Source: Virgibacillus_R byunsanensis (lineage in GTDB: Bacteria; Bacillota; Bacilli; Bacillales; Amphibacillaceae). Taken from it: a stretch of 64,000 nt of DNA. The translations under genes were made by a program, and so were the position numbers. The notes below the pieces were generated by a model. The model did no database searches. It was not told the DNA's origin and saw only the letters and a program-made list of their open reading frames with translations. This document shows positions 43,561 through 55,934 of the stretch, piece by piece. Location: the NCBI RefSeq assembly GCF_042675965.1, contig NZ_JBHTKJ010000001.1:124001-188000 (forward strand), given 5' to 3'. Every line of letters begins with the position of its first letter. The first letter of the stretch is position 1.

Positions 43561-44799
43561 TTACTTTATTTCAAAAGCCCATGTTCCATTACGGAAGACA
43601 GCTTCTGTTGTTCCATCTTCAAGTACACCGTCAATATCCAATTCCTCTGAACCAATCATGAAATCAACATGTGTTAGACTATCGTTTACATTGTTTTGGT
43701 CGAGCTCATCATCACTCATTGCTGATCCACCCTCTATGTTGGTAGGATAAGCTTTTCCAAGCGCAATATGACATGACGCATTCTCATCAAACAAGGTATT
43801 ATAGAAGATCAAGCCTGATTGTGAAACAGGTGATTCGTGTGGTACTAGTGCCACTTCACCAAGACGGCGCGCACCTTCATCAGTATTAAGTAAATGTTTC
43901 AGTGTATCTTCTCCTTGTTCTGCTTTAAAATCAACTACTTTTCCGTCTTTAAACGTAAGTGTAAAATTATCAATCAAACTTCCACCATAATTTAACGGCT
44001 TGGTACTAGAAACAGTTCCATCAACACCGTATTTATGAGGCATGGAAAAAACTTCCTCTGTTGGCATATTCGGATTAAACGTTGTACCTTTTTCAGACTC
44101 AGCAGATCCACCCTTCCAAAGGTGTCCTTTAGGAAGTTTCATTTCTAAATTGGTTCCTGGTGCTTTAAAAATTAATTTATCGTAGTTTTTCTTATTTAAT
44201 AACTCTCGTGCAATTCGTAATGTTTCATTATGCTCATTCCATGCTGCCAATGGATCATCTTTATCAACTCGAACAATTTTTACAATGGCATCCCATAGAC
44301 TCTCCACTGCATCTTCTTTTGACTTATCAGGGAATATCTTTTGTGCCCAATCCCCAGTTGGGATAGAAATAATCGACCAGCAAATTTTATCATTCATGGT
44401 GTACTGTCTGAAATTCTTCATCGCTTGTGCTGCCGCTTTGTTAGCCTTAGCCACTCGTGAAGCATCAATATCTTTTAAAAGATCTGGATCAGTGGAACGG
44501 ATCGATAAAACCGCTGCTCCATCTTCAGCGTAAGTATCATGTAATTTCACTTTCCATTCAGGGTAATCTGCAATCACCTCGTCTGGTGCATTTTCATATT
44601 TTAATAATGTTAATTCATCGTCTACCCAGTTAATATGTACATCCTTAGCACCTAATTCATACGCTCTTCTAACTACAATTTTTGTAAAATCAGCACCTTC
44701 TATTGGAGCATTTATCATTAATGCTTGGTTCTTCTGTAGGTTGACTCCCGTTCTTAAGGCTAAGTCAGCATATTTTTCCTTCGTTTGTTGGCTCACCAT
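43561..44799 (-). CDS. M29-family aminopeptidase (AmpS/PepS-like)
   Basis: 412 residues, GGAGGTAA upstream. Peptidase family M29 (thermophilic aminopeptidase type): EEVFSMPHKYGVDGTVSSTKPL near 250, LGEVALVPHESPVSQSGLIFYNTLFDENASCHIALGKAY near 315-355, and HVDFMIGS near 385 carry the conserved Glu, His and Asp metal ligands. A cytoplasmic metallo-aminopeptidase that removes N-terminal residues from peptides. Confidence 0.94.
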   Translation of the reverse strand: MVSQQTKEKYADLALRTGVNLQKNQALMINAPIEGADFTKIVVRRAYELGAKDVHINWVDDELTLLKYENAPDEVIADYPEWKVKLHDTYAEDGAAVLSIRSTDPDLLKDIDASRVAKANKAAAQAMKNFRQYTMNDKICWSIISIPTGDWAQKIFPDKSKEDAVESLWDAIVKIVRVDKDDPLAAWNEHNETLRIARELLNKKNYDKLIFKAPGTNLEMKLPKGHLWKGGSAESEKGTTFNPNMPTEEVFSMPHKYGVDGTVSSTKPLNYGGSLIDNFTLTFKDGKVVDFKAEQGEDTLKHLLNTDEGARRLGEVALVPHESPVSQSGLIFYNTLFDENASCHIALGKAYPTNIEGGSAMSDDELDQNNVNDSLTHVDFMIGSEELDIDGVLEDGTTEAVFRNGTWAFEIK

Positions 44800-45561
44800 A
44801 CAATTACCTCCATATTAAATTAATTTATTTCGTATATCGTTATTATTTCATAAAAATCAGAAATAACCAAATAACTTTTCCAATTATGTAGAAAATAAAA
44901 AAGCTCATTTCGTAAGTTTTATTGCTTTTTAATTCTCGCAGTTGAAATAAAATGCGACGTAACTGCTAGGTTGCTTTCCGCTACGGGCAGCCGCTTTCCG
45001 CGGGCACGGCTTCAGCCTCCGAAGCGGAAAACCACCGCTTCGGTGTCTTCAGACACGTGCTGTTCCCGCAGGAGTCGGCTGCCCTCTGCTCCAATCAACC
45101 ATCCTAAAAGTGGCTGTTTATGCTATAAAAAACAAAATGATAGCTGTTGTTTTATTATGAAAACTATACCAGCGGCGGAAATACACGAAGACTCCTTGAA
45201 AAAGGAAATCACTTTTTCTGCGTGCGATGTAATGCTGCCGTAGCTTTCCTTGTTCTGCGGGAGGATAGGCCTAGGTGAGATTCTAAAAATGCGTTAGCAT
45301 GAAGAAGCTCACCAGCCGCCCTAAGATGCGCGAAGTGTATTTCCAGAGCGAGTAACTGCACCACTTATCATCTCAAGTTATGTCGCTTTTTATATCTATT
45401 GTAGTAAAAACAACAATCTTTCAGATAGCAGCCTTAAAGAATGTCTATTTTACATCTTTACTGCTAATTTACGCATCATCAATTATGTGTTATGATAATA
45501 ATAACTTACTTTTAGTAATTAAATTGATGATTTAAGATAAAATCAGAGAGAGGTGATCGTA
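44800..45561. other. GC-rich repeat region
   Basis: No credible gene. A large imperfect palindrome at 44985-45084 (separate entry) is followed by a degenerate related stretch, about 45170-45370. The open frame 44971-45243 is read out of the repeat. Confidence 0.65.
44985..45084. repeat. GC-rich palindromic intergenic repeat
   Basis: Outer arms GGGCAGCCG / CGGCTGCCC; inner arms CTCCGAAGCGG / CCGCTTCGGTG; between them CCGCGGGCACGGC opposite GTGCTGTTCCCGCAGG. Much richer in G+C than its surroundings. This GCTTTCCGCGGGCACGGCTT family is a familiar intergenic element of Bacillus-like genomes; its function is unsettled. Confidence 0.85.
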
Positions 45562-45894
45562 ATGGAAGAACTGTGTCCACGTTTTGAAAAAGCAATGCAA
45601 CTCTTAAGTACACGTTGGGTGGGACTTATCCTATTTGAGCTGCTAAAAGGTACGAAACGTTTTTCTCATATGGAAGCAGATTTACCTATTAGCGGAAGGC
45701 TACTCTCTGATCGTTTAAAAATGCTTGAAAAAGAGGGTATCGTCAAACGAAATATTTATTCTGAATTTCCTGTTCGTATCGAATACTCATTGTCTGATAA
45801 AGGGAAAGCTCTAGAGCCGATCATTCGCGAGATTCAGCACTGGGCTGATGGTTACGTAACACAAGATGAAATCAATCAACAAGATGTGCAATAA
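45562..45894 (+). CDS. HxlR-family transcriptional regulator
   Basis: 110 residues from ATG 45562 (GAGAGGTGAT upstream). Winged helix of the HxlR type: the N-terminal cysteine in EELCPRFEKAMQLL, STRWVGLILFELLKGTKRFSHME, ISGRLLSDRLKMLEKEGIVKR and VRIEYSLSDKGKALEPII. Many members sense electrophiles or oxidants through that N-terminal Cys. The target is not obvious; the next gene converges. Confidence 0.92.
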   Translation: MEELCPRFEKAMQLLSTRWVGLILFELLKGTKRFSHMEADLPISGRLLSDRLKMLEKEGIVKRNIYSEFPVRIEYSLSDKGKALEPIIREIQHWADGYVTQDEINQQDVQ

Positions 45895-45901
45895 ATATTT
45901 C

Positions 45902-45927
45902 GGGCTGTTAATACAGCCCTTTTTTTT
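45902..45927 (+). terminator. Terminator after HxlR gene
   Basis: GGGCTG-TTAATA-CAGCCC followed by eight T. Confidence 0.93.
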
Positions 45928-45974
45928 AGTTAAATACGACGTCTATTTAATTACAGAATCAGACACGTCCAGCT

Positions 45975-48193
<2,219 letters not shown>

Positions 48194-49840
48194 CTATCCT
48201 TTTGTTGGAATGGTAATGTTATTTTCTTCGGCAAATGATTCCGCCTTTTCATAACCTGCATCTGCATGGCGAATGATGCCCATTCCTGGGTCGGTCGTTA
48301 ATACACGCTCTAATCGTTCATGAGCAAGATCTGTTCCATCTGCAACGATAACCATTCCCGCATGTAAGGAATACCCCATGCCGACACCTCCTCCATGGTG
48401 GAACGAAATCCATGACCCTCCAGCTGCTGTATTAATTAAGGCATTTAATACTGCCCAATCACCTACAGCGTCACTTCCATCCTTCATTCCTTCCGTTTCC
48501 CGGTTAGGAGAGGCAACCGATCCACAATCCAGGTGATCACGGCCAATAACGACAGGCGCTTTTAATTCTCCATTTCGTACCAGTTCGTTGATCGCAAGAC
48601 CCATTTTCATCCGTTCCCCGTAACCTAACCAGCAAATACGTGACGGTAACCCTTGAAAAGCTATTTGACTCTGAGCCATATCGATCCAACGTATTAATGC
48701 TTCGTTTTCCGGGAAAAGCTCTTTAATTAACGCATCCGTACGATAAATATCATCCGGATCACCAGAGAGCGCTGCCCAACGAAATGGACCTTTCCCTTCA
48801 CAAAACAATGGGCGAATATAAGCAGGAACAAACCCTGGAAAGTCAAAGGCATTCGCTATTCCCTCATCATGTGCAACCTGACGAATGTTGTTTCCATAAT
48901 CGAATACAACCGAACCATTTTGTTGAAATTGAAGCATTGCTTCAACATGTTTTGCCATGCTTTGTTTGGAGAGTTCCGTATATGTTTTTGGGTTATTTTT
49001 ACGTAACAGAAACGCTTGCTCCACACGATAACCTACAGGTACATAACCATTAAGTGGGTCGTGTGCTGAAGTTTGATCGGTAACGATGTCGATTTGAATG
49101 TCTTTGGTTAATAGTTGATGGTGAATTTCCGCTGCATTACCTAGCAATGCTATCGACAATGCTTTCCCTTCTTGTTTGGCTGAATTTGCTAGCTTAATAG
49201 CTTCGTCCAGACTATCTGTCATCACATCACAATACTTTGTTTGGATGCGCTTCTCGATACGGCTCTTGTCTACTTCAACAGCTATGACGACACCTTCATT
49301 CATCGTAACCGCTAAGGGCTGTGCCCCGCCCATCCCACCAAGTCCTGCTGTTAGTGTAATCGTATGCTTGAGCGAACCATTAAAGTGCTTTTTGGAAAGT
49401 GCTGAGAAAGTTTCATAGGTTCCTTGTAAAATTCCTTGTGTACCAATATAGATCCAACTTCCGGCAGTCATTTGTCCATACATCATAAGTCCTTTTTGAT
49501 CAAGTTCATGAAAATGCTCCCATGTTGCCCATTTTGGAACGAGTACGGAGTTGGATAGAAGTACGCGTGGTGCATGCTTGTGTGTTTTAAAAACGCCAAC
49601 CGGTTTTCCAGATTGAATCAGCATTGTTTCGTCATTCTCAAGCCCGCGTAATGTGTTAACAATGGCATCAAACGCTTCCCAGTTACGAGCTGCCTTTCCA
49701 ATTCCACCATATACAACAAGCTGTTCTGGATTCTCTGCTACCTCTGGATCCAGATTGTTATACAGCATCCGTAACGCCGCTTCCTGCTCCCAGCCCTTAC
49801 ATTCTAATTCCAATCCTTTTTTAGCTGAAACTCTATTCAT
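48194..49840 (-). CDS. hutU: Urocanate hydratase
   Basis: 548 residues, GGGAGGAG upstream, overlapping the end of hutH by eight bases. Urocanase family, using tightly bound NAD+: [71 protein letters not shown] (with the conserved Cys) and [13 protein letters not shown]. Converts urocanate to imidazolone propionate. Confidence 0.97.
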   Translation of the reverse strand: MNRVSAKKGLELECKGWEQEAALRMLYNNLDPEVAENPEQLVVYGGIGKAARNWEAFDAIVNTLRGLENDETMLIQSGKPVGVFKTHKHAPRVLLSNSVLVPKWATWEHFHELDQKGLMMYGQMTAGSWIYIGTQGILQGTYETFSALSKKHFNGSLKHTITLTAGLGGMGGAQPLAVTMNEGVVIAVEVDKSRIEKRIQTKYCDVMTDSLDEAIKLANSAKQEGKALSIALLGNAAEIHHQLLTKDIQIDIVTDQTSAHDPLNGYVPVGYRVEQAFLLRKNNPKTYTELSKQSMAKHVEAMLQFQQNGSVVFDYGNNIRQVAHDEGIANAFDFPGFVPAYIRPLFCEGKGPFRWAALSGDPDDIYRTDALIKELFPENEALIRWIDMAQSQIAFQGLPSRICWLGYGERMKMGLAINELVRNGELKAPVVIGRDHLDCGSVASPNRETEGMKDGSDAVGDWAVLNALINTAAGGSWISFHHGGGVGMGYSLHAGMVIVADGTDLAHERLERVLTTDPGMGIIRHADAGYEKAESFAEENNITIPTKG

Positions 49841-51362
49841 GTAAAACTCCTCCCTTATGATTACTAACCGTTACATCACTCTCATTATCTGCTTTTAACC
49901 ATTCGGTAAGTTTTTCGATATCAGTAGAATATACACGATCCTTGGTAATGCTTGGTACTATTCGACGTGCTTTCTCATAAAATGCTCTTGTTTTGGTTGC
50001 CATATGATCTGTTCCCCTATATTCAACTGCCTGCATGGCACAGATTAGCTCAATCGCAATGACACGCCTTATGTTTTGGAGCATTTGTAAGGCATGCCTG
50101 GCAGCTATCGTCCCCATGCTTACATGATCCTCCTGATTTGCTGATGATGGTATTGAGTCCACACTAGCTGGATGTGCTAACGTTTTATTTTCAGAGACAA
50201 GAGATGCGGCACTATATTGCATAATCATCGCTCCTGATTCGAGTCCTGGATTTGGACTTAAAAAGGCAGGTAAATCATTCAGCTGTGGATTTACTAGTCG
50301 CTCAATTCGGCGTTCGGCAATATTGGCTGTTTCTGCAATACCTAGTTTTAGAAAGTCCATCGCAAATGCAATGGGCTGTCCGTGAAAATTACCTCCAGAA
50401 ATAACTTTATTTTGCTCTGAAAAAATTAACGGGTTATCGGTGACTGCATTTATTTCGGTTTGGAGCTTTTCTTTTACATACAGAACGGTTTGCCAGGAAG
50501 CGCCTAACACTTGCGGGATACATCGCAACGAATACGCATCCTGAACTCTTATTTCACCTTGCTTTGTAATTAATGAGCTGCCTGATACGTACTGACGAAT
50601 GCGAGTGGCTACATCGATCTGTTCCTGATGTCCACGAGCGTAATGTAGATCCTCATCAAAAGCATCGATAATCCCGCGTAATCCTTCCAAGGTCATTGCA
50701 GCAGTAAGCTCACTCTGATGAAGCAACTTTTCCATTTCCAGATAAGCAATCACTCCAACTGCCGTCATCGCCTGTGTTCCATTAATAAGTGCTAAACCTT
50801 CTTTCTCTTTGAGTGTAATTGGAGTTAGTCCTTCTACTGCTAATACTTGTATTGCCTGCTGTCGTTCACCTTGGTAAAATACCTCCCCTTCGCCAAGTAA
50901 CGCTAATGCTAGATGTGATAACGGAGCCAAATCACCACTTGCTCCAAGTGACCCTTGCTGCGGAATAACCGGATGAATACCAGCATTCACAAAGTCTATT
51001 AGTTGATTTACTAAAGCAGGACGTACACCAGAATATCCTTGTGACAGTGCATTTGCCCGGAGCAGCAGCATGGTCCGGCTTATAGTTTCAGAAAAGGGAT
51101 CACCAACACCACATGCATGCGAATGAATCAGGTTCAACTGCAATGTTTCTAAGTCGTCATGCTCAATCACCACATCACTAAATTTTCCAAAGCCTGTGTT
51201 GATGCCATACATCGTTTCTTTACCTTCAATCATTTCCTCGACTGCACACCTGTTTACTTTTATTTTTATAACAGCATCATCAGATAATGTGACCTGTTCC
51301 TTTTCAAATACTACCCGACGAACTTCATCTAACGTTAAAGCCTCTCCAGTTAAAACAACCAC
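49833..51362 (-). CDS. hutH: Histidine ammonia-lyase
   Basis: 509 residues from GTG 51362; GGAGGTG sits 6 bases upstream, whereas the in-frame ATG at 51377 overlaps that site itself. It has the MIO-forming Ala-Ser-Gly in [17 protein letters not shown] near 142, plus [20 protein letters not shown] and [12 protein letters not shown]. Converts histidine to urocanate and ammonia. First gene of hutHUIG; promoter, cre and terminator-bearing leader lie upstream. No hutP is adjacent, unlike B. subtilis. Confidence 0.96.
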   Translation of the reverse strand: MVVLTGEALTLDEVRRVVFEKEQVTLSDDAVIKIKVNRCAVEEMIEGKETMYGINTGFGKFSDVVIEHDDLETLQLNLIHSHACGVGDPFSETISRTMLLLRANALSQGYSGVRPALVNQLIDFVNAGIHPVIPQQGSLGASGDLAPLSHLALALLGEGEVFYQGERQQAIQVLAVEGLTPITLKEKEGLALINGTQAMTAVGVIAYLEMEKLLHQSELTAAMTLEGLRGIIDAFDEDLHYARGHQEQIDVATRIRQYVSGSSLITKQGEIRVQDAYSLRCIPQVLGASWQTVLYVKEKLQTEINAVTDNPLIFSEQNKVISGGNFHGQPIAFAMDFLKLGIAETANIAERRIERLVNPQLNDLPAFLSPNPGLESGAMIMQYSAASLVSENKTLAHPASVDSIPSSANQEDHVSMGTIAARHALQMLQNIRRVIAIELICAMQAVEYRGTDHMATKTRAFYEKARRIVPSITKDRVYSTDIEKLTEWLKADNESDVTVSNHKGGVLHE

Positions 51363-51381
51363 TACTTGCACCTCCATAGTA

Positions 51382-51444
51382 CCGCTTTATCATAGTAAAG
51401 CGGAAAAAGTAAAAGGAGGCTATGGTCCTTAAGACCAAGCCTCC
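51382..51444 (-). promoter_or_regulatory. hut leader with attenuator-like terminator
   Basis: In the untranslated leader of hutH (minus strand), the hairpin GGAGGCTTGGTC/GGACCATAGCCTCC (51415-51444) is followed by TTTTACTTTTT. A second perfect hairpin, CCGCTTTA...TAAAGCGG (51382-51403), sits just before the ribosome binding site. This layout suggests antitermination control as by HutP in B. subtilis, but the binding factor is not visible here. Confidence 0.7.
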
Positions 51445-51533
51445 TGTAAATGTTCGCTATTTATGTGTAAATGCCGTGAGTTCCGTGTGGTAATCATAAA
51501 GACACCTCAGTGTTTTAAATATTCTTACTTTAT

Positions 51534-51562
51534 ATTGTAAGCGTTTTCTTATGGAAATGCAA
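51534..51562 (-). promoter_or_regulatory. hut promoter with overlapping cre site
   Basis: Minus strand TTGCAT, 17-base spacer, TACAAT. The catabolite response element TGTAAGCGTTTTCT (plus strand 51536-51549) overlaps the -10 and spacer, so CcpA should repress the hut operon in rich carbon. Confidence 0.82.
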
Positions 51563-51593
51563 TACATAATATAAAGTAGGGATATTTCGGTGG

Positions 51594-51702
51594 ATTCCGC
51601 GATTTTCCGGGTTATTCCGCGAATCTTGCTGGAATTCCGCGTTTTTTCCGGTTATTCCGTGATTTCGACATTTTATTCCGCGAAATTCTCGATTATTCCG
51701 CG
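51594..51702. repeat. 20-base period ATTCCGCG repeat
   Basis: ATTCCGCG (once ATTCCGTG) begins at 51594, 51614, 51634, 51654, 51675 and 51695: six units with a 20-21 base period and variable spacer bases. Lies between the hut promoter and the thioesterase gene. Confidence 0.85.
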
Positions 51703-51718
51703 ATAATAGATAAAAGAC

Positions 51719-51760
51719 AAAAAGCTGCCTACCCCACGCGGGAAAATAGACAGCTTTCAT
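51719..51760 (-). terminator. Terminator after thioesterase gene
   Basis: Minus strand AAAGCTGTCTA...TAGGCAGCTTT then TTGTCTTTT; one mismatch in the stem. Confidence 0.7.
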
Positions 51761-51837
51761 CATTAAAAAATATACGTTGTAAACAATACAAGTCATACTA
51801 GCTAGTACCACTTTTAATATAACCAGTATTTGTTATT

Positions 51838-52350
51838 TTAATTCCATGGATAATCCGTACCAAACGATGCTGCCATCTCTTTTGATTCCTTTCTTCGTTC
51901 TCTACGTCGTTCTGCACGCTGCGAGGCGAGGTTGTGTAACTGCCTTTCTTGATCTGACTCAGGATATACAGATGGAACAGTAGTTGGTTTTCCACTTTCA
52001 TCAACAGCCACAAATGTAAGAAATGCTGTCGTACAAACTTTTCGATCACCTGTTAGCAGATCTTCTGTAACAGCCTTTACAAATACTTCCATTGATGTAG
52101 TGTGTGTCCATGTAACGAATGCCTCTACACATATAGAGTCCCCCTCTTTTACTGGGGCAAGAAAATCGACTGAGTCTGTTGATGCAGTTACTACAGGCTT
52201 TCTTGAGTGACGAACTGCTGCTATAGCTGCCACGTCATCAATATGTGCCATTAATTTTCCCCCGAATAATGTGCCATGTGTGTTGGTGTCTGGCGGCAAA
52301 ACGTGAGATGTTTTAACAGTCAGTGATTCCAAGCAGGGTTTTTGGTCCAT
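51838..52350 (-). CDS. Hotdog-fold acyl-CoA thioesterase
   Basis: 170 residues, GAGGAGG upstream. Single hotdog domain of the YkhA/YciA type: DTNTHGTLFGGKLMAHIDDVAAIAA (with Asn and Asp), VDFLAPVKEGDSI and AFLTFVAVDESGKP. A charged R/E-rich C-terminal tail (RRERRKESKE). Hydrolyses acyl-CoA esters in the cytoplasm; physiological substrate unknown. Confidence 0.93.
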   Translation of the reverse strand: MDQKPCLESLTVKTSHVLPPDTNTHGTLFGGKLMAHIDDVAAIAAVRHSRKPVVTASTDSVDFLAPVKEGDSICVEAFVTWTHTTSMEVFVKAVTEDLLTGDRKVCTTAFLTFVAVDESGKPTTVPSVYPESDQERQLHNLASQRAERRRERRKESKEMAASFGTDYPWN

Positions 52351-52417
52351 TTGGTTACCTCCTCAGGTTTTTATTGCTACTACTTTTCCCATGATTATCT
52401 ATTTACAATCATGAATA

Positions 52418-53860
52418 CTACAGAATTGGTGATAACAATCTGGAAATGGATTCTTTAAACCGTATTCCAAGCGATCGTTTTGCATATAATTTCCTCGTCA
52501 TCTGTGAACAAAACTTAATATCATGGTCAAATGCTTTTACCAGTTGGTCTGAAACACCGATATCATAAATAAATGCATTTACTTCAAAATTCAGTCGGAA
52601 ACTGCGTACATCTATGTTTGCTGTTCCAACGGAGGCTATTTTTCCATCAACCACAATTGTTTTTGCATGCAGAAAACCGTTTTGATAAACAAACACTTCT
52701 GCTCCAGCGCTCAGTAGATCACCAATGTAGGACAAAGTTGCCCAATATACAAATGGATGATCAGGTTTATTTGGTATCATAATCTTCACTTTTACTCCTG
52801 AAAGCGCAGCAATCCGTAATGCGTCCTGCAGACTTTCATCAGGTATAAAGTACGGTGTTTGAATATAAATATATTCTCTTGCAGATAAAATCATTTTAAT
52901 ATAGCCATTTTTTATCTGTTCCCACTCTGAATCAGGGCCACTTGACACAATTTGAACACCTACATCACCTGATGGTACAGCGGCATAAAATCGATCTTCA
53001 TACAAAATGTCATTTCGGGAAGCTTGATTCCAATCGAGAATAAAACGGGTTTGCATCATTCTTACAGCGTCACCGTTAATACGCAAATGGGTATCACGCC
53101 AATAGCCGAATTTCTTGTTTTTGCCAAGGTACTCATCACCTATGTTAAAGCCACCAATATATCCTATTTTTGCATCTATAATAGCCAGTTTACGATGATT
53201 TCGGTAGTTAATCTTAAAATTAACTTTAGGTATCTTTGGTGGGAAAAATGCTTCTACTTCTCCACCTGCATTTCGCAGACGTTTCTTAAACGCCCTACTT
53301 AACCCTCTGGAGCCCATATCATCATATAGAACACGGACCTCCACACCTTCATTCGCCTTTTTTATTAGAACTTCCGCTATTTGTTTGCCTAATTGGTCAT
53401 GTCGAATAATATAATAGAGCAAATGAATATGGTTTGTTGCCTTTTCTAGATCCTGAATTAATGCCTTAAATTTCTCATTGCCATCCGTAAAAATTTTGAG
53501 TTGATTATCTTGTGTAAAAATAGCATCATTATTTCGTAAATGCAATAAATATAAATCTCTATAACCGGATAATTCCGCATGTTTAAAATGAAATGTCCGC
53601 TCTACCATAGAGTTAAGCTGTGCTTGTACTGAGGTTTTCACACCAAGCCTGCTTTTAGTATCCCAGGTAAAAATACGCTGATTACTTAACTTCCTTCCAA
53701 AAACCAGATACAAAAAGAATCCCGCAATAGGAATAAAGAGTAGGACCATCAACCATGCCCATGTTGAGCTTGCATCTTTTCTTTCCAAAAATATAATTGT
53801 AAATGCCAACACGATGTTAAATATGAGGATTGAACCTACTAAAAAAGGAATAAATTCCAA
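52418..53860 (-). CDS. cls: Cardiolipin synthase
   Basis: 480 residues, TTG start with GGAGGAAGGAG upstream. Two N-terminal membrane segments (about 5-25 and 35-55), then two phospholipase D motifs: NHRKLAIIDAKIGYIGG near 220 and LHAKTIVVDGKIASVGTANID near 397. Condenses two phosphatidylglycerols into cardiolipin and glycerol at the membrane. Several paralogues usually exist in Bacillaceae. Confidence 0.95.
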   Translation of the reverse strand: MEFIPFLVGSILIFNIVLAFTIIFLERKDASSTWAWLMVLLFIPIAGFFLYLVFGRKLSNQRIFTWDTKSRLGVKTSVQAQLNSMVERTFHFKHAELSGYRDLYLLHLRNNDAIFTQDNQLKIFTDGNEKFKALIQDLEKATNHIHLLYYIIRHDQLGKQIAEVLIKKANEGVEVRVLYDDMGSRGLSRAFKKRLRNAGGEVEAFFPPKIPKVNFKINYRNHRKLAIIDAKIGYIGGFNIGDEYLGKNKKFGYWRDTHLRINGDAVRMMQTRFILDWNQASRNDILYEDRFYAAVPSGDVGVQIVSSGPDSEWEQIKNGYIKMILSAREYIYIQTPYFIPDESLQDALRIAALSGVKVKIMIPNKPDHPFVYWATLSYIGDLLSAGAEVFVYQNGFLHAKTIVVDGKIASVGTANIDVRSFRLNFEVNAFIYDIGVSDQLVKAFDHDIKFCSQMTRKLYAKRSLGIRFKESISRLLSPIL

Positions 53861-53991
53861 GGCCTATTCTCCTTCCTCCGCTACCATTGCAATAGGGAAT
53901 TCAACCCTTGTGAAAAATTTACATTATTACTAATATAGCACATTTTCCTATATCGAGTTAAGATTGTATACTAAAAAAAAGGAGTGATAGC

Positions 53992-54549
53992 ATGCAACAA
54001 AAACAAATTGCACTGGTTATTGGTGGTACAGGAATGCTCCGTAATGTATGCCATTGGCTTGTTGAGAATGGCTACATTGTTTTTATTATCGGAAGAAGTA
54101 TTCAAAGACATAAATCCTTGAAGGAAAATAGCCCAAACCCCGAAAACATTCACGCCTTACCTGTGGATTATCATGATCTTAATCAGCTTCAAACTGAACT
54201 CAACAAAACGTTTCATACATATGGCTCACCTCAACTAGTAGTGAGCTGGATTCATTCTTCTTCACCAGTTGCCTTACCACTAATAATTAATGAGCTTTCT
54301 ACTAAGAATACTAGTATTCCATGGCGATTATTCCATATACAAGGAAGTGCCCGTTTTTTAAAGAAAGAAAACACGCCTGTTCAGCTAAATTGCCTGTACA
54401 GACGTGTGTATTTAGGATTTATGATAGAAAATAATATTTCACGCTGGCTTACTCACGAAGAAATTTCTAACGGGATAATTCAAGCCATTAAAAACGATAA
54501 CAACGAAACAATTATTGGTACTTTAGAACCTTGGGACATGCGCCCTTAG
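53992..54549 (+). CDS. Short-chain dehydrogenase-like protein
   Basis: 185 residues, AAAGGAGTGATAG upstream. N-terminal Rossmann fold with ALVIGGTGMLRNVCHWLVENG and a following basic arm (IIGRSIQRHKS) that suggests NADP(H). The usual SDR catalytic YxxxK is not evident (the C-terminal part reads YRRVYLGFMIENN), so catalysis is uncertain. Converges with the methionine gamma-lyase-like gene, one base apart. Confidence 0.8.
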   Translation: MQQKQIALVIGGTGMLRNVCHWLVENGYIVFIIGRSIQRHKSLKENSPNPENIHALPVDYHDLNQLQTELNKTFHTYGSPQLVVSWIHSSSPVALPLIINELSTKNTSIPWRLFHIQGSARFLKKENTPVQLNCLYRRVYLGFMIENNISRWLTHEEISNGIIQAIKNDNNETIIGTLEPWDMRP

Positions 54550-54550
54550 A

Positions 54551-55735
54551 TTAAAGTTTATTTAATGCTTGCTCTACATCAGACCAAATATCTTCCCATG
54601 CTTCTAACCCAATAGATAAGCGAATTAGTTGATCAGTAATTCCCATCTCCAATCGGGATGCTTCTGGAACAACTGAATGTGTCATTGTTGCTGGATGCTG
54701 GATTAATGTTTCCGCATCACCTAAACTAACAGCAATTTTTAAAAAGGAAAGGTTATTGAGCATTTGCTGTGCGTCTTCTTTTGTTCCTTTAATTTCAAAC
54801 GAGATTAAACCGCCCCCACGCTTCATTTGCTTTTCCATGATCGGATAATCAGGGTGGCTTTCATCTCCTGGGTAATAGATATTAGCTACTTTCGGATGAT
54901 GACGCAGCTTTTCAAATACTTTTTCAGCATTATCACAATGACGATCAAGACGAACGGGTAGTGTTTTTAATCCCCGTATTAAAAGCCAGGCATCAAATGG
55001 AGAAATAATTCCCCCAATATCCTTCTGTGTTGTCATGGCTACCGAGTCAAGAAAGTCTTTTTTACCTACTACTAGCCCTGCAACAACATCTCCGTGTCCC
55101 CCAATATATTTGGTCGCACTGTGTAATACAACGTCACAACCAAGCTCAAGTGGTCGTTGTAAGTATGGTGAAGAGAACGTGTTATCTACTACAACTGGAA
55201 TATTAAATTCTTTCGCCACTTCTGCTACCATTTTCAGATCGATTAACTTCATCGTTGGATTTATCGGTGTCTCTACATAAATACATGTTGTTTCAGGTTT
55301 AATTAATGCACGAACATCTTCTTTTGTTGCCATATTGGAAAAATCATGCGTTATATTATATTTTTCTTTCATCATCGTTAATAATCCAAATGTACATCCA
55401 TACAATCCTGACGAACAAAGAATATGATCATTCGCTTTGGTTAAAGCAATTAGTACTGCAGATACTGCCGCCATTCCTGAGGCAAAAGCAAGTCCTCTCT
55501 CCCCTTTTTCCAAAGCCGCAATCCGTTCTTCCAACACAGAGACGGTAGGGTTACCTAAACGTGAATAAATATAACCGTCCTCTTCACCAGCAAACCGGCG
55601 TTCACCTTGCTCCGCGGTATCAAATGTATATGTTGATGTTTGAAATAATGGCGTACTAAGACTGCCCAGCATCTCTTTGGAGTCATAGCCCTCGTGGATA
55701 ACTGTCGTTTCAAAGTTTTTATGTTTTTCAGTCAT
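54551..55735 (-). CDS. megL: Methionine gamma-lyase-like PLP enzyme
   Basis: 394 residues, AGGGGGAG upstream. Cys/Met metabolism PLP family: YIYSRLGNPTVSVLEER, SGMAAVSAVL, the PLP lysine in VVLHSATKYIGGHGD near 206. SSGLYGCTFGL near 113 carries the cysteine characteristic of methionine gamma-lyases rather than cystathionine synthases or lyases. Predicted to split methionine to methanethiol, 2-oxobutyrate and ammonia. Substrate assignment rests mainly on that cysteine. Confidence 0.85.
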   Translation of the reverse strand: MTEKHKNFETTVIHEGYDSKEMLGSLSTPLFQTSTYTFDTAEQGERRFAGEEDGYIYSRLGNPTVSVLEERIAALEKGERGLAFASGMAAVSAVLIALTKANDHILCSSGLYGCTFGLLTMMKEKYNITHDFSNMATKEDVRALIKPETTCIYVETPINPTMKLIDLKMVAEVAKEFNIPVVVDNTFSSPYLQRPLELGCDVVLHSATKYIGGHGDVVAGLVVGKKDFLDSVAMTTQKDIGGIISPFDAWLLIRGLKTLPVRLDRHCDNAEKVFEKLRHHPKVANIYYPGDESHPDYPIMEKQMKRGGGLISFEIKGTKEDAQQMLNNLSFLKIAVSLGDAETLIQHPATMTHSVVPEASRLEMGITDQLIRLSIGLEAWEDIWSDVEQALNKL

Positions 55736-55934
55736 AAGTTCTCCCCCTATATTGATTTTGTCCTATACATTCCCTATTTACTATCATATTCTATAAAACA
55801 CTTTTTTGAAAGCGTTTTCCCTTAAAACTATCAAGCACTTTTTTTGCTTTTTTATAGGGATACTCTTAGAATTAATTTATTTGGAAGATTGATTATATTT
55901 AGGAAACATATCTGTAGAAAAGAAGGGTTGCACC
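55736..55934. other. Divergent promoter region megL / rarD
   Basis: AT-rich; no gene. A cre-like stretch (GAAAGCGTTTTCC, about 55807-55819) lies about 75 bases upstream of the megL start and might mediate catabolite control. Confidence 0.5.

Noticed and set aside
44971..45243. 90-residue open frame in the GC-rich region
   Set aside because: Runs through the palindromic intergenic repeat; no ribosome binding site.
45562..45894. HxlR regulator as controller of the hut operon
   Set aside because: It converges on hutG from the far end of the operon and has its own terminator; nothing ties it to hutH regulation.
51594..51702. Possible CRISPR array
   Set aside because: Units of 8 conserved bases with a 20-base period and no unique spacers of normal length; no cas genes in the window.
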